Under the pieces are notes generated by a model. The model had not been told where the DNA came from. It was given only the letters and a program-made list of their open reading frames with translations, and did not search any database. Positions 1-7,294 of a stretch of 11,711 bases of DNA are shown in pieces. Position 1 is the stretch's first letter; the number at the start of each line of letters is the position of its first letter. A program made the translations under genes and the position numbers. Source of the DNA: an uncultured Odoribacter sp. (lineage in GTDB: Bacteria; Bacteroidota; Bacteroidia; Bacteroidales; Marinifilaceae); NCBI GenBank assembly GCA_905193145.1, contig CAJJNP010000099.1:1-11711 (forward strand). The letters are read 5' to 3'.

Positions 1-904
1 AGACCGCTTTGCGATATTCATTGGGTGTCTGTCCCGAATGTTGTTTGAAAAAACGAACAAAATGTTGCGGATACTCAAAGCCTAGACGTGCGCTAATTTG
101 GTTCACTGTCAATTGGTCATCGTTCAAGAATTCCTTAGCGGAAATCAAAAGTCTGTCGTTTATAAAATCTTTGGCTGTACGTCCGGTTTCAGTTTTGACG
201 AGTTGTCCGAAGTAGCCGGGAGTCAGGCAGCATTTGTCAGCAAAATAACTGACAGTGGGAAGTCCTTCTTTTTCGGCTAGTTTTCGGATATAGTTTTTCA
301 GTAGTGCATCAAATTGTTTCACTACGTTATGATTGATTTCTTCCCGCGTAATGAACTGACGGTCGTAGAAACGCAGACAATAGTTGAGCAATAATTCTAT
401 GTTTGACACGATTAATTCACGGGTATGATTGTCGATAGGATGTTGTACTTCCATTTCTATCATGTCAAGTACCTGTTTAAAAATACAGACTTCTGTCCCG
501 GAAAGGTGGAGAGCTTCGGTACTGCTATAAGAAAAAAATTCATATCGCTGCATATTTCGTCCCAATTGGGTGCGGTTCAAAAAGTCGGGATGAAAGAGCA
601 GTCCGATGCAGCGGGGGCGTATATTGCGATTGGTGATTTCCACTGTAACTGTCTGTCCGGGCTCAAAAGAGGTCACGGTTTGCTCATCAAAATCATATGG
701 GGTACGACCATAGGAGAGGTTACACCCTTTGGTTTCTTTCAGCCAAATGGCGTATACCCCATAATGTAGTTGATATTTTGAAAGAGCTTCCGAGTCAGTG
801 CGTTCCAAATGGAGCACACTGACCATGGGATGAAACGTAGGCACCCCATAGAAGTCATTTACTTGTTGTATGGTATCAAATCTGATTTTGTCTATCATAT
901 TCAT
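1..904 (-). CDS. AraC-family transcriptional regulator (3' end cut by window edge)
   Basis: Reading the minus strand from the ATG at 904 gives 301 residues with no stop before the left edge. The C-terminal third is a clear AraC/XylS DNA-binding domain with two helix-turn-helix units. The first is around residues 215-260 (motif TPGYFGQLVKTETGRTAKDFI) and the second around 266-301 (QISARLGFEYPQHFVRFFKQ, then SGQTPNEYRK). Family members usually end within a few residues of that last motif, so little is missing. The N-terminal 200 residues fit a cupin-like sensor domain, but no ligand can be read from them. The start codon overlaps the last base of the upstream flavoprotein stop (TAATG), which suggests translational coupling; an in-frame ATG at 898 is an alternative start. 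It probably controls its own flavoprotein operon, by inference from gene order only. Confidence 0.9.
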   Translation of the reverse strand, partial: MNMIDKIRFDTIQQVNDFYGVPTFHPMVSVLHLERTDSEALSKYQLHYGVYAIWLKETKGCNLSYGRTPYDFDEQTVTSFEPGQTVTVEITNRNIRPRCIGLLFHPDFLNRTQLGRNMQRYEFFSYSSTEALHLSGTEVCIFKQVLDMIEMEVQHPIDNHTRELIVSNIELLLNYCLRFYDRQFITREEINHNVVKQFDALLKNYIRKLAEKEGLPTVSYFADKCCLTPGYFGQLVKTETGRTAKDFINDRLLISAKEFLNDDQLTVNQISARLGFEYPQHFVRFFKQHSGQTPNEYRKAV

Positions 905-1440
905 TATACTGATTTTCCCATTTCGAAAGCCACTTGCAGTTTTGCATTCCCTTGAATGGCATGCGGTTCATTTACTCCTCCGCAAAACAGAGATCCAGCC
1001 AATCTAGCTTTGGGATAACAGTCAATCCACCCTGTCAATCCGGCTTCTGCACGTTCCGGAACATAAGATTCATCTTCAGCTGCAGCAGTCAGCAGATAAA
1101 CCTCACGGAATTTATAATCCTGGGCATACATGGCATTCATACGGTCTATCAGGGTCTTCATCTGTCCGGACATTTCGTAATAATAAATAGGGGTTGCCCA
1201 AACAATGACATCAGCCTGCACGACTTTCTCCATGATGCTGTTTACATCATCTTCGATTATACACTTGCCTAATTTGGCACAGCAAAAACAGCCGCGGCAA
1301 AATGCAATTTTTTTACCTAACAGATCAATTTTTTCTACCTCGTGTCCGGCACTCTTTGCACCTTCAATAAAGGCATCTGCAAGTAGGTCGCTATTCGATC
1401 TGACACGAAGGCTGGTTGAAATGACTATGATACGTTTCAT
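904..1440 (-). CDS. Flavodoxin-fold NAD(P)H-dependent oxidoreductase, iron-sulfur-flavoprotein-like
   Basis: This 178-residue protein of the NADPH-dependent FMN reductase/WrbA-like superfamily should bind FMN and pass electrons from NAD(P)H to a small acceptor; the substrate is unknown. The N-terminal strand and phosphate-binding loop (IIVISTSLRVRSNSDLL, residues 4-20) and the second flavin loop (WATPIYYYEMSGQMKTLIDR, about 81-100) are typical. Between them lies C48-X2-C51-X2-C54-X5-C60, the compact spacing used for a 4Fe-4S cluster in archaeal iron-sulfur flavoproteins. An extra Cys sits at 53. Many bacterial relatives carry a similar cysteine group whose cluster content is untested. It is cytoplasmic, with no signal peptide. 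It is the first gene of a two-gene operon with the AraC regulator and has a TATCTTTG promoter about 25 nt upstream. Confidence 0.88.
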   Translation of the reverse strand: MKRIIVISTSLRVRSNSDLLADAFIEGAKSAGHEVEKIDLLGKKIAFCRGCFCCAKLGKCIIEDDVNSIMEKVVQADVIVWATPIYYYEMSGQMKTLIDRMNAMYAQDYKFREVYLLTAAAEDESYVPERAEAGLTGWIDCYPKARLAGSLFCGGVNEPHAIQGNAKLQVAFEMGKSV

Positions 1441-1464
1441 GTGTTTGTTATTAATAAACTAATG

Positions 1465-1472
1465 CAAAGATA
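1465..1472 (-). promoter_or_regulatory. Bacteroidota -7 promoter element (TATCTTTG) for the flavoprotein-AraC operon
   Basis: On the minus strand the octamer TATCTTTG matches the Bacteroidota TAnnTTTG consensus exactly. It ends 24 nt before the flavoprotein ATG and predicts a leader of under 20 nt. A good -33 TTTG is not visible at the expected spacing. Confidence 0.55.
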
Positions 1473-1574
1473 GTGACTTTTAAGTTTCCTGTTATCATCT
1501 GAATTTTGGGTGTCATTACTTGCTTTATGGATTTGTGGTAAAGAATTGTATTAATTTATGCCAATCTTTAATAG

Positions 1575-1603
1575 TAGATTTGTATTTTTGACGTATATCT
1601 TTG
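1575..1603 (+). promoter_or_regulatory. Candidate helicase promoter(s): TAGATTTG (1575) and TATCTTTG (1596)
   Basis: Two exact TAnnTTTG octamers lie in tandem, at 1575-1582 and 1596-1603. The second would place the transcription start near 1610, just ahead of the AGGA and ATG of the helicase gene. Neither has a clear -33 TTTG at the usual 19-21 nt spacing. This region is divergent from the flavoprotein promoter, so 1441-1628 is a shared intergenic control region. Confidence 0.45.
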
Positions 1604-1621
1604 AAAAATTCCATAATTGCT

Positions 1622-1627
1622 AGGAAG
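1622..1627 (+). promoter_or_regulatory. Ribosome binding site AGGAAG that decides the helicase start
   Basis: AGGAAG ends one base before the ATG at 1629, with its AGGA core 3 nt from the start codon. This favours that ATG over the in-frame TTG at 1617, which would be translated through this site. Shine-Dalgarno motifs are infrequent in this phylum, so its presence is informative, though the spacing is short. Confidence 0.4.
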
Positions 1628-1628
1628 T

Positions 1629-4370
1629 ATGCAGGACCTGTCACGTTCATATATTCTTTTAAACGGTGAACCTAAAACATTGCAGATTGAGTCAATCGCT
1701 AAGATAAATTCAAATCTGTTTGGTGTGCGTTTTAATAATAATAAGACTTATAGCTATAGTGCAGATAAAGTTTTGTGGTTAAATGATTATAAATGGTTTG
1801 ACCCTTTAATGACAAAAGTGTATTTAGATGGCATTTTACAAAAAGGCATTGGGGATATTTGGTGTTTTGAGTATAAAGATAGATTGTTTTGGCGCATAAA
1901 GTATTGCAATGGATTCGTTGCGGATTTTACGAATGATCAAATTGATGTTGTCAGAAATAGTCTGGATGGTAAAACGGCTAAAGACACATTTGAATACATG
2001 AGAAGTGTGGCTACTATTAATCCTTTGGGTAAGGATAAGGATGAAAGCGGGATTTTGGCTCAAATTTATGAAAAGATTGATTTCGTGGATGATAAATCTG
2101 TTGCTGCATGTTATCTGAATCCCTCCGTGTATGAAGTAAAAAAAATGAAGCATGGCGATTTGATATATCCTTTTGGGTGCAATGCGAGTCAGAAACAAGC
2201 TGTGGCAGCAGCTTTTGAAAATCAAATCAGTGTGATACAAGGACCTCCCGGAACCGGTAAAACTCAAACAATACTGAATATCATTGCTAATATTGTTAGA
2301 GATGGTAAGACTGTGATGGTGGTGTCTAATAATAATTCAGCAACAATGAATGTGCTGGAAAAATTGCAAAAATATGGTCTTGATTTTATTGTAGCAGCAT
2401 TAGGAAGTAAGGAAAATAAAGAGTTGTTTATCGAGAATCAACCGACAGTTCCAATGGAAATTGCTTCTTGGGCAATTGATGCGGAAGATGAGCAAAAGTT
2501 AAAGCAGGATTTGCGTGTTCTTCAGGATAGTCTCGATAGAGTTTATGCTTTACAAAATGAGCAGGCCGGATTACGACAGGAACAGCAAGAGGTTGAAATG
2601 GAGTGGAAGCATTTTTGTATGGATCATGATGTGAAAGATGATTTGCAGGTGCAGAAAAGAATTAATTCTTCGCTTATTATTGCTCAATGGCTACGTTATC
2701 AAGCAAGGAAGGAAAAAAAGGTTCTAAAATTTGGAGCGTTTTTGCGCAAAATTATTGAACGCATACGTCTGTGGTGGCTGAAACGAGAATTTGGATTGCA
2801 TAGTAATTTTGACAAAGATAATTTGGAGTATCTGGTTAAGGAATTACAGATTCTTTATTATAAGAATCGACTGAGAGAAATAAGTGAAAGGTTGGAATCT
2901 ATTGAGAATGATTTAGTGGCTTATGATGCAAAACTTTTGGCCGGTGAATTGGCAGAAAAGTCAATGACGTTGTTTAAATCTGGGCTGAACAGGGCATTTG
3001 GCAAGACCAAACGTAGAGTATTTTGTGATGCAAAAGAGCTGAGGAAGCGAAGTCGCGATTTTATGAAAGCTTATCCCATTGTACTTAGTACAACTTTTTC
3101 TGCACGTTCTTGTTTGATGTCTGAGAAGCTTTGTGATTATTTGATTGTAGATGAGTCTTCGCAGGTCTCCATAGAGACAGGAGTATTGGCTTTGTCATGT
3201 GCTAAAAATGCTGTTATTGTTGGCGATACGTTGCAATTAGCTAATGTGGTTACAGAAGATGATAAAAGAAAACTCAGTTCTGTGATGGAACAATATCATA
3301 TAGCTGAAGGTTATGATTGTGCTAAGAATAGTTTTCTGAAATCAATCTGTGTGGTTATAAAAGATGTATGCCAGACAATGCTGCGAGAGCATTACCGTTG
3401 TCATCCACGTATCATTAATTTTTGCAATCAGAAGTTTTACGGTGGTAATTTGCTTATTATGACAAATGATGCAGATGAACAGGATGTGTTGAGCGCAATC
3501 AAAACGGTTAAAGGTAATCATGCTGCCGGACAGTGGAATCAACGTGAAATAGATGTGGTTAAAAATGAGGTGTTGCCTGGAATGACAGGTATTGACAGTA
3601 TTGGTATTGTTACTCCATATAATAGGCAAGTGGATGCTTTTCGTAGGCAGCTTCCTGATATAGAGACTGCTACTATTCATAAATATCAGGGACGTGAAAA
3701 GGATGTCATTATTATGAGTGTGGTTGATAATCAAATAACTCCGTTTGCAGATGATCCCAATTTGTTAAATGTTGCAGTATCACGGGCAAAAAATAAATTT
3801 GTACTTGTGATGACAGGAAATGAACAGAAACAAAAAGGAAACCTGACAGACTTGGTGGAATATATTAATTATAATAACTATACAGTTACAGAAAGCAAGA
3901 TAGCTTCTATATTTGATTATTTGTATTCTAATTATACAGATAAACTTATGGAGTTTATTAAAAGTAATACTCGAATATCAGAATATGCTTCAGAGAATTT
4001 GACATATGCATTGATAAATGAAGTGTTATCGTCTGATGCTGCTTTTTCTTGCTTAAAAGTATTGTGTCATATTCCCATAAGGCAGATTATAAAGGATATG
4101 TCGCTAATGAATGAAGAAGAGAAAGTATATGCTTCTCATTATAGTACACATGTTGATTTTCTGATAATCAATCGTGTGACCAAATTGCCTGTTCTTGCTG
4201 TAGAAACGGATGGTTATACTTACCATAATGATACTACGGAGCAGAGTAAGCGTGATGCAAAAAAAGATCATATTTTTGAAATATATAATATTCCTCTCTT
4301 ACGGTTGTCTACAAAGGGTAGCGGTGAAAGAGAGCGAATTATTGAACTGCTGACACAGATTGCTTCATAG
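1629..4370 (+). CDS. Superfamily 1 helicase with C-terminal DUF2726/Vsr-like nuclease domain
   Basis: This is a 913-residue Upf1/Dna2-type SF1 helicase. Visible motifs, numbered from the ATG at 1629, are Walker A GPPGTGKT (205-212), motif II DESSQ (508-512), motif III VGDTLQL, motif IV REHYRCHPRIINF (from 586), motif V HKYQGREKDVI (from 684) and motif VI VAVSRAKNKF (from 715). A charged, helical, probably coiled-coil insert of about 200 residues separates Walker A from motif II. The last 80 residues resemble DUF2726/Vsr-type nuclease folds: VDFLI (D843), then AVETDG (E859, D861), a His, and RDAKKDHIF. That gives a D...ExD pattern like PD-(D/E)XK enzymes. The ATG at 1629 is preferred because AGGA (1622-1625) precedes it; a TTG at 1617 is in frame, after a stop at 1614. 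The expected role is ATP-driven DNA or RNA unwinding coupled to cleavage, either defence or repair; this is inferred from architecture. Confidence 0.88.
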   Translation: MQDLSRSYILLNGEPKTLQIESIAKINSNLFGVRFNNNKTYSYSADKVLWLNDYKWFDPLMTKVYLDGILQKGIGDIWCFEYKDRLFWRIKYCNGFVADFTNDQIDVVRNSLDGKTAKDTFEYMRSVATINPLGKDKDESGILAQIYEKIDFVDDKSVAACYLNPSVYEVKKMKHGDLIYPFGCNASQKQAVAAAFENQISVIQGPPGTGKTQTILNIIANIVRDGKTVMVVSNNNSATMNVLEKLQKYGLDFIVAALGSKENKELFIENQPTVPMEIASWAIDAEDEQKLKQDLRVLQDSLDRVYALQNEQAGLRQEQQEVEMEWKHFCMDHDVKDDLQVQKRINSSLIIAQWLRYQARKEKKVLKFGAFLRKIIERIRLWWLKREFGLHSNFDKDNLEYLVKELQILYYKNRLREISERLESIENDLVAYDAKLLAGELAEKSMTLFKSGLNRAFGKTKRRVFCDAKELRKRSRDFMKAYPIVLSTTFSARSCLMSEKLCDYLIVDESSQVSIETGVLALSCAKNAVIVGDTLQLANVVTEDDKRKLSSVMEQYHIAEGYDCAKNSFLKSICVVIKDVCQTMLREHYRCHPRIINFCNQKFYGGNLLIMTNDADEQDVLSAIKTVKGNHAAGQWNQREIDVVKNEVLPGMTGIDSIGIVTPYNRQVDAFRRQLPDIETATIHKYQGREKDVIIMSVVDNQITPFADDPNLLNVAVSRAKNKFVLVMTGNEQKQKGNLTDLVEYINYNNYTVTESKIASIFDYLYSNYTDKLMEFIKSNTRISEYASENLTYALINEVLSSDAAFSCLKVLCHIPIRQIIKDMSLMNEEEKVYASHYSTHVDFLIINRVTKLPVLAVETDGYTYHNDTTEQSKRDAKKDHIFEIYNIPLLRLSTKGSGERERIIELLTQIAS

Positions 4371-4431
4371 TGATAGTTGATTAAACAGATACACTAAAGT
4401 AGAAAATTTTCTTATTTTCAATTTTTTGCTT

Positions 4432-4439
4432 TAATTTTG
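4432..4439 (+). promoter_or_regulatory. -7 promoter element (TAATTTTG) of the six-gene operon
   Basis: TAATTTTG fits TAnnTTTG exactly and lies 10 nt before the ATG at 4450. A T-rich tract (TTTTC, about 4407-4411) sits near the expected -33 position. A start site 5-8 nt downstream would leave a leader of only a few nucleotides. It lies in the only sizeable gap (4371-4449) before the operon, so it probably drives all genes to the terminator at 10058. Confidence 0.5.
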
Positions 4440-4449
4440 TCCATTAGCT

Positions 4450-4944
4450 ATGGATAGGGAAGAACAGATTAAACATATAGAGGAATTTCTTGACAGAGTG
4501 ATTGTTCAGGAATTAGGTAAATTGCAGACTATCAATCTCGCATATATGCAGTTTGTACTGATGGGCCAGGCTATTGAGGTGTTGGGAAGTTTTTTGGATA
4601 ATAAACCGATGAAAGCAAAAGGTCAGTCGTCAAAACGTTTTGCCCAGGGGGTGAATTGTCTGTTTGGAGGACGATATCGATTGTTGAATACCAATTTTGT
4701 ACTTTACGATAAATTGCGTAATCAGATGACTCATACGTTTATACCGGGAGGGGATTTATTGTTGCTTGACCATAAAGATTCGGAAGGACGGTATAGACAT
4801 TTGGAGTATTGCGACGGCAAACTGGTGTTGGTGGGTGAGGTTTTTTATGAGGATATTTGTGCAGCTTGCAAGCGTTTGTTGCGATTAATAAAGGAAGGCA
4901 AGGTTAAAGCTAAGAATATAGCATTTGAGAAGGATGATGAATAA
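4450..4944 (+). CDS. Small helical protein with HEPN-type RNxxxH motif, function unknown
   Basis: I do not recognise a named family for this 164-residue soluble protein. It is predicted to be mostly helical, with a hydrophobic helix near residues 27-50 (INLAYMQFVLMGQAIEVLG). The segment YDKLRNQMTHTF (86-97) contains R90-N91-x3-H95, which is the RX4H pattern with Asn after Arg seen in many HEPN-domain RNases and nucleotide-binding proteins. Helices before and after the motif also suit a HEPN fold. A polar patch follows (DHKDSEGRYRH), then a basic C-terminus (LIKEGKVKAKN). It is the first gene of the operon. Its end overlaps the start of the DUF2520 gene by 8 nt, implying coupled translation, and it lies 79 nt after the helicase. 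HEPN membership is an inference from one motif and predicted helicity, so function is open: RNase, antitoxin-like partner, or housekeeping factor. Confidence 0.8.
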   Translation: MDREEQIKHIEEFLDRVIVQELGKLQTINLAYMQFVLMGQAIEVLGSFLDNKPMKAKGQSSKRFAQGVNCLFGGRYRLLNTNFVLYDKLRNQMTHTFIPGGDLLLLDHKDSEGRYRHLEYCDGKLVLVGEVFYEDICAACKRLLRLIKEGKVKAKNIAFEKDDE

Positions 4945-5767
4945 GAAAATTGCATTGATTGGGGCTGGAAATGTGGCTAGCCATCTGGCTCCGGCTTTGT
5001 TGAAAGCAGGACTGAATTTGTGTCAGATATATAGCCGGACTCCGGAATCGGCTCGGGAGCTCGGGAAAAAAACAGGTATAACGTATACAACTGATATTGC
5101 TGCGATTTATCCGGATTGTGATATTTATATTTTTTGTGTAAAAGACGATGCCTTATTGAATCTGTTTAAGCGAATTAGAATCAATAAGGAGGCTTTAGTG
5201 CTACATACATCCGGAAGTTTGCCGATGAAAGTGTTCGAGCCTTTTATCCAACATTATGGGGTGTTGTATCCATTGCAGACATTTACTAAAAGAAGAGAGT
5301 TGGATTTTAGGGAAATACCATTGTGTATTGAGGCAAATGACGAGGAGGCTTTGGCTGTAGTGAAGAAATTGGCTGGCATGTTGTCTGCGAGAGTTGAAGA
5401 GATTTCTTCAGAAAAGCGTAAGGTGTTGCATATGGCTGCTGTGTTTGCCAATAATTTTGTGAATCACATGTATGGGATTGCAGGTCAGATTTTAGATAAG
5501 GAGGGGATTGATTTTGGTATGTTGCGTCCGCTGATTTTTGAGACTGCGCATAAGGTGATGGTGTTGTCGCCTGAGGCAGCTCAGACAGGTCCGGCAAGAA
5601 GAGGGGATGAAACGATTTTAGGAATGCATCGTAATCTCTTGAAAGATGACTATAAATTACTAAATTTGTACAATTTGATGTCAGATTCTATTCATGAATC
5701 AATGTTGAAGTCTATAGAACCTAAATGTGAGCCTGACGATAAGCCGCAAATGCTGTCGTTATGGTAA
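4937..5767 (+). CDS. Rossmann-fold DUF2520 protein (putative NAD(P)-dependent oxidoreductase)
   Basis: This 276-residue protein has an N-terminal dinucleotide-binding domain (KIALIGAGNVASHLAPAL, residues 4-21). After the IYSRT strand, the basic R suggests NADP preference. The C-terminal helical domain has the features of DUF2520: YPLQTFTK, LHMAAVFANNFVNHMYGIA and QTGPARRGD followed by a His. The fold is related to pyrroline-5-carboxylate reductase and F420-dependent NADP reductase, but the substrate of this Bacteroidota family is unknown. The start is taken at the ATG of 4937 (MNKKIALIG), preceded by AGAAGG at 4928-4933. The adjacent ATG at 4934 or a TTG at 4925 would add only one or four residues. 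It overlaps the preceding stop and is followed by the HAD phosphatase after 25 nt. Confidence 0.88.
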   Translation: MNKKIALIGAGNVASHLAPALLKAGLNLCQIYSRTPESARELGKKTGITYTTDIAAIYPDCDIYIFCVKDDALLNLFKRIRINKEALVLHTSGSLPMKVFEPFIQHYGVLYPLQTFTKRRELDFREIPLCIEANDEEALAVVKKLAGMLSARVEEISSEKRKVLHMAAVFANNFVNHMYGIAGQILDKEGIDFGMLRPLIFETAHKVMVLSPEAAQTGPARRGDETILGMHRNLLKDDYKLLNLYNLMSDSIHESMLKSIEPKCEPDDKPQMLSLW

Positions 5768-5792
5768 GTTTAACGATATTAAATCTTTTAAT

Positions 5793-6326
5793 ATGGGCTT
5801 TTTTAAAGACGATTTAAAGAAAGTAAGGGCGTTTATTTTTGATGTTGACGGAGTTTTGTCCAGACAGGCTCAAAGTCTGACTCCGGAAGGCGAGTTGATG
5901 AGAACCTCCTGTACAAAGGACGGATATGCCATTATGTATAGTATCCGTAAGGGATATATTGTGGCTGTCATCTCTGGCGGAGGTGCTCCCGGGGTTAGAG
6001 AACGCATGGAAAAGTTAGGACTGAAACCGGAAGATATCTATTTGAAAGTTCCCAATAAAATTGAAGCTCTGGAAGAAATTATGAAGCGATATTCTTTGAC
6101 AGAGGACGAGATTATGTATATGGGTGACGATATCCCGGATTATAATGTGATGACACGTGTGGGATTGCCGGTATGTCCGCTGGATGCTTGTGAGGAAATC
6201 AAGGGGGTGGCAAGGTATATTTCAGATACGATAGGTGGCGAAGGTTGTGTAAGGGATGTAATGGCACAAGTGTTGAAAGCTAGAGGGGACTGGATGGATA
6301 CCAAATGCTATGTGAAAAGTATGTAA
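5793..6326 (+). CDS. KdsC-like HAD-superfamily phosphatase (YrbI subfamily)
   Basis: This 177-residue capless HAD hydrolase resembles 3-deoxy-D-manno-octulosonate-8-phosphate phosphatase in length and motif order. Motif I is FDVDGVLS (nucleophile D17, acid/base D19), motif II is VISGG (S61), motif III is K89 in VPNKIEAL, and motif IV is MGDDIPDYNVM (D112, D113, D116). The tail GGEGCVRDVMAQVL matches the KdsC C-terminus. All catalytic residues are present. Differences from classic KdsC are GVLS instead of GVLTDG and SGGGAP instead of TGR, so the substrate may be another sugar or lipid phosphate. No other Kdo genes lie nearby. The start is the ATG at 5793 because the HAD domain begins directly after it; upstream in-frame codons overlap the DUF2520 gene and add no conserved residues. 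Cytoplasmic. Confidence 0.87.
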   Translation: MGFFKDDLKKVRAFIFDVDGVLSRQAQSLTPEGELMRTSCTKDGYAIMYSIRKGYIVAVISGGGAPGVRERMEKLGLKPEDIYLKVPNKIEALEEIMKRYSLTEDEIMYMGDDIPDYNVMTRVGLPVCPLDACEEIKGVARYISDTIGGEGCVRDVMAQVLKARGDWMDTKCYVKSM

Positions 6327-6346
6327 ACAGTTAATGAGCATTCATC

Positions 6347-7279
6347 ATGGTTGAGCTTCTTCGATTGATAAGGGTCAGAACGCTTGCATTTGCAGTATTG
6401 ACAATGTATGCTATGCGACTTTTGGTGATTCGGCCGGTTCTTGAATTAAATGGGTGCAAACTGCAAATGGACGATTTTGCCTTTGCTTTGTTGGTAATGG
6501 CAATTTGTTGTCTGATTTCGGCGGCATACGTTATCAACGATTATTTTGATATAAAATCCGACAGGATTTCAGGAGTGCGCAATATTGTTATCGGGAAGAG
6601 TATCAGTCGGCAATCTGCTATCATTTTGCATTCGGTTTTGAATGCTGTTGCGGTAGGAATCGGTGTTGTGCTTGGTTTTATTTTAGGGGAATGGCTGTTG
6701 GGGGTTGTATTCTTGGTTGTGTCCGGTTTATTATGGTTTTATTCCTTTGGATTCAAAAGATTCTTTTTGCTTGGCAATATTTTAGTGGGACTTTTAGCGG
6801 CGTTAATTCCAATCAGTGTTGTGGCCTATGAAGAACCATTACTATTGAAAATGAATACAATTATCTGTCAGGAAACGGGACTAAACGTTTTTATTTTGTG
6901 GCGGGTATGCGGTTTTGCATGGTTCATTTTTCTGAATACGCTGATGTATGAAATTAATAAGGATATCTTTTCGGTTGAAGGGGACAAGGATAACGGATTT
7001 AATACAATTCCTGTAAAAGCAGGGATTAAAGTGGCCCGTTGTATGATTACTTTATTGGCTGTTGTTGCGATTATTTCGTTGGGGATAGCCTTTCAATCAG
7101 AATGTAAAGGCTCTAATTTGTTTATACTTTATGGGGGTGTTGCCATCTTACTGCCTTATGTTATTTATATTTGGGCTGTAAACTTTAAATTGGGAAATCG
7201 GGCTTTGCAGTTGAATTTGATTCGGTATCTGGCTGTTGCTTGTGTCGGTGCCAGTATGTTTTTGTCTAATACCTTTTAA
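6347..7279 (+). CDS. UbiA-family prenyltransferase
   Basis: This 310-residue polytopic inner-membrane protein has about seven to nine hydrophobic segments. The first aspartate motif of the UbiA superfamily is present as N64-D65-x2-D68-x3-D72 within YVINDYFDIKSDRISG. The second is degenerate: EINKDIFSVEGDKDNG keeps D206 and D213, but the middle acidic position is Ser209. The DKDNGFNTIPVKAG continuation is typical of members that transfer isoprenyl chains in lipid or quinone synthesis. Bacteroidales orthologs are often labelled geranylgeranylglycerol-phosphate geranylgeranyltransferase by homology, but the acceptor is not established. No menaquinone genes are adjacent, so a MenA role is not supported by context. 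It starts 20 nt after the HAD gene and ends 15 nt before maf. Confidence 0.87.
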   Translation: MVELLRLIRVRTLAFAVLTMYAMRLLVIRPVLELNGCKLQMDDFAFALLVMAICCLISAAYVINDYFDIKSDRISGVRNIVIGKSISRQSAIILHSVLNAVAVGIGVVLGFILGEWLLGVVFLVVSGLLWFYSFGFKRFFLLGNILVGLLAALIPISVVAYEEPLLLKMNTIICQETGLNVFILWRVCGFAWFIFLNTLMYEINKDIFSVEGDKDNGFNTIPVKAGIKVARCMITLLAVVAIISLGIAFQSECKGSNLFILYGGVAILLPYVIYIWAVNFKLGNRALQLNLIRYLAVACVGASMFLSNTF

Positions 7280-7294
7280 TTTGATTTGTGTTTG

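Noticed and set aside
425..769. Open frame of 114 codons on the plus strand
   Set aside because: It is antisense to the AraC gene, whose minus-strand frame shows clear family motifs; no promoter or recognisable protein features.
934..1462. Two plus-strand open frames opposite the flavoprotein gene
   Set aside because: Both are shadows of the minus-strand flavoprotein, which has strong family motifs and a promoter.
1836..2267. Open frame of 143 codons on the minus strand inside the helicase gene
   Set aside because: Antisense to the N-terminal region and Walker A of a well-supported helicase; composition looks like a shadow frame.
3342..3734. Open frame of 130 codons on the minus strand inside the helicase gene
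   Set aside because: Antisense to helicase motifs IV-V; no independent evidence for coding.
4401..4412. Palindrome AGAAAATTTTCT after the helicase, considered as a terminator
   Set aside because: It has no loop and no GC-rich stem, so it cannot form a normal intrinsic terminator; it lies at the expected -33 region of the next promoter.
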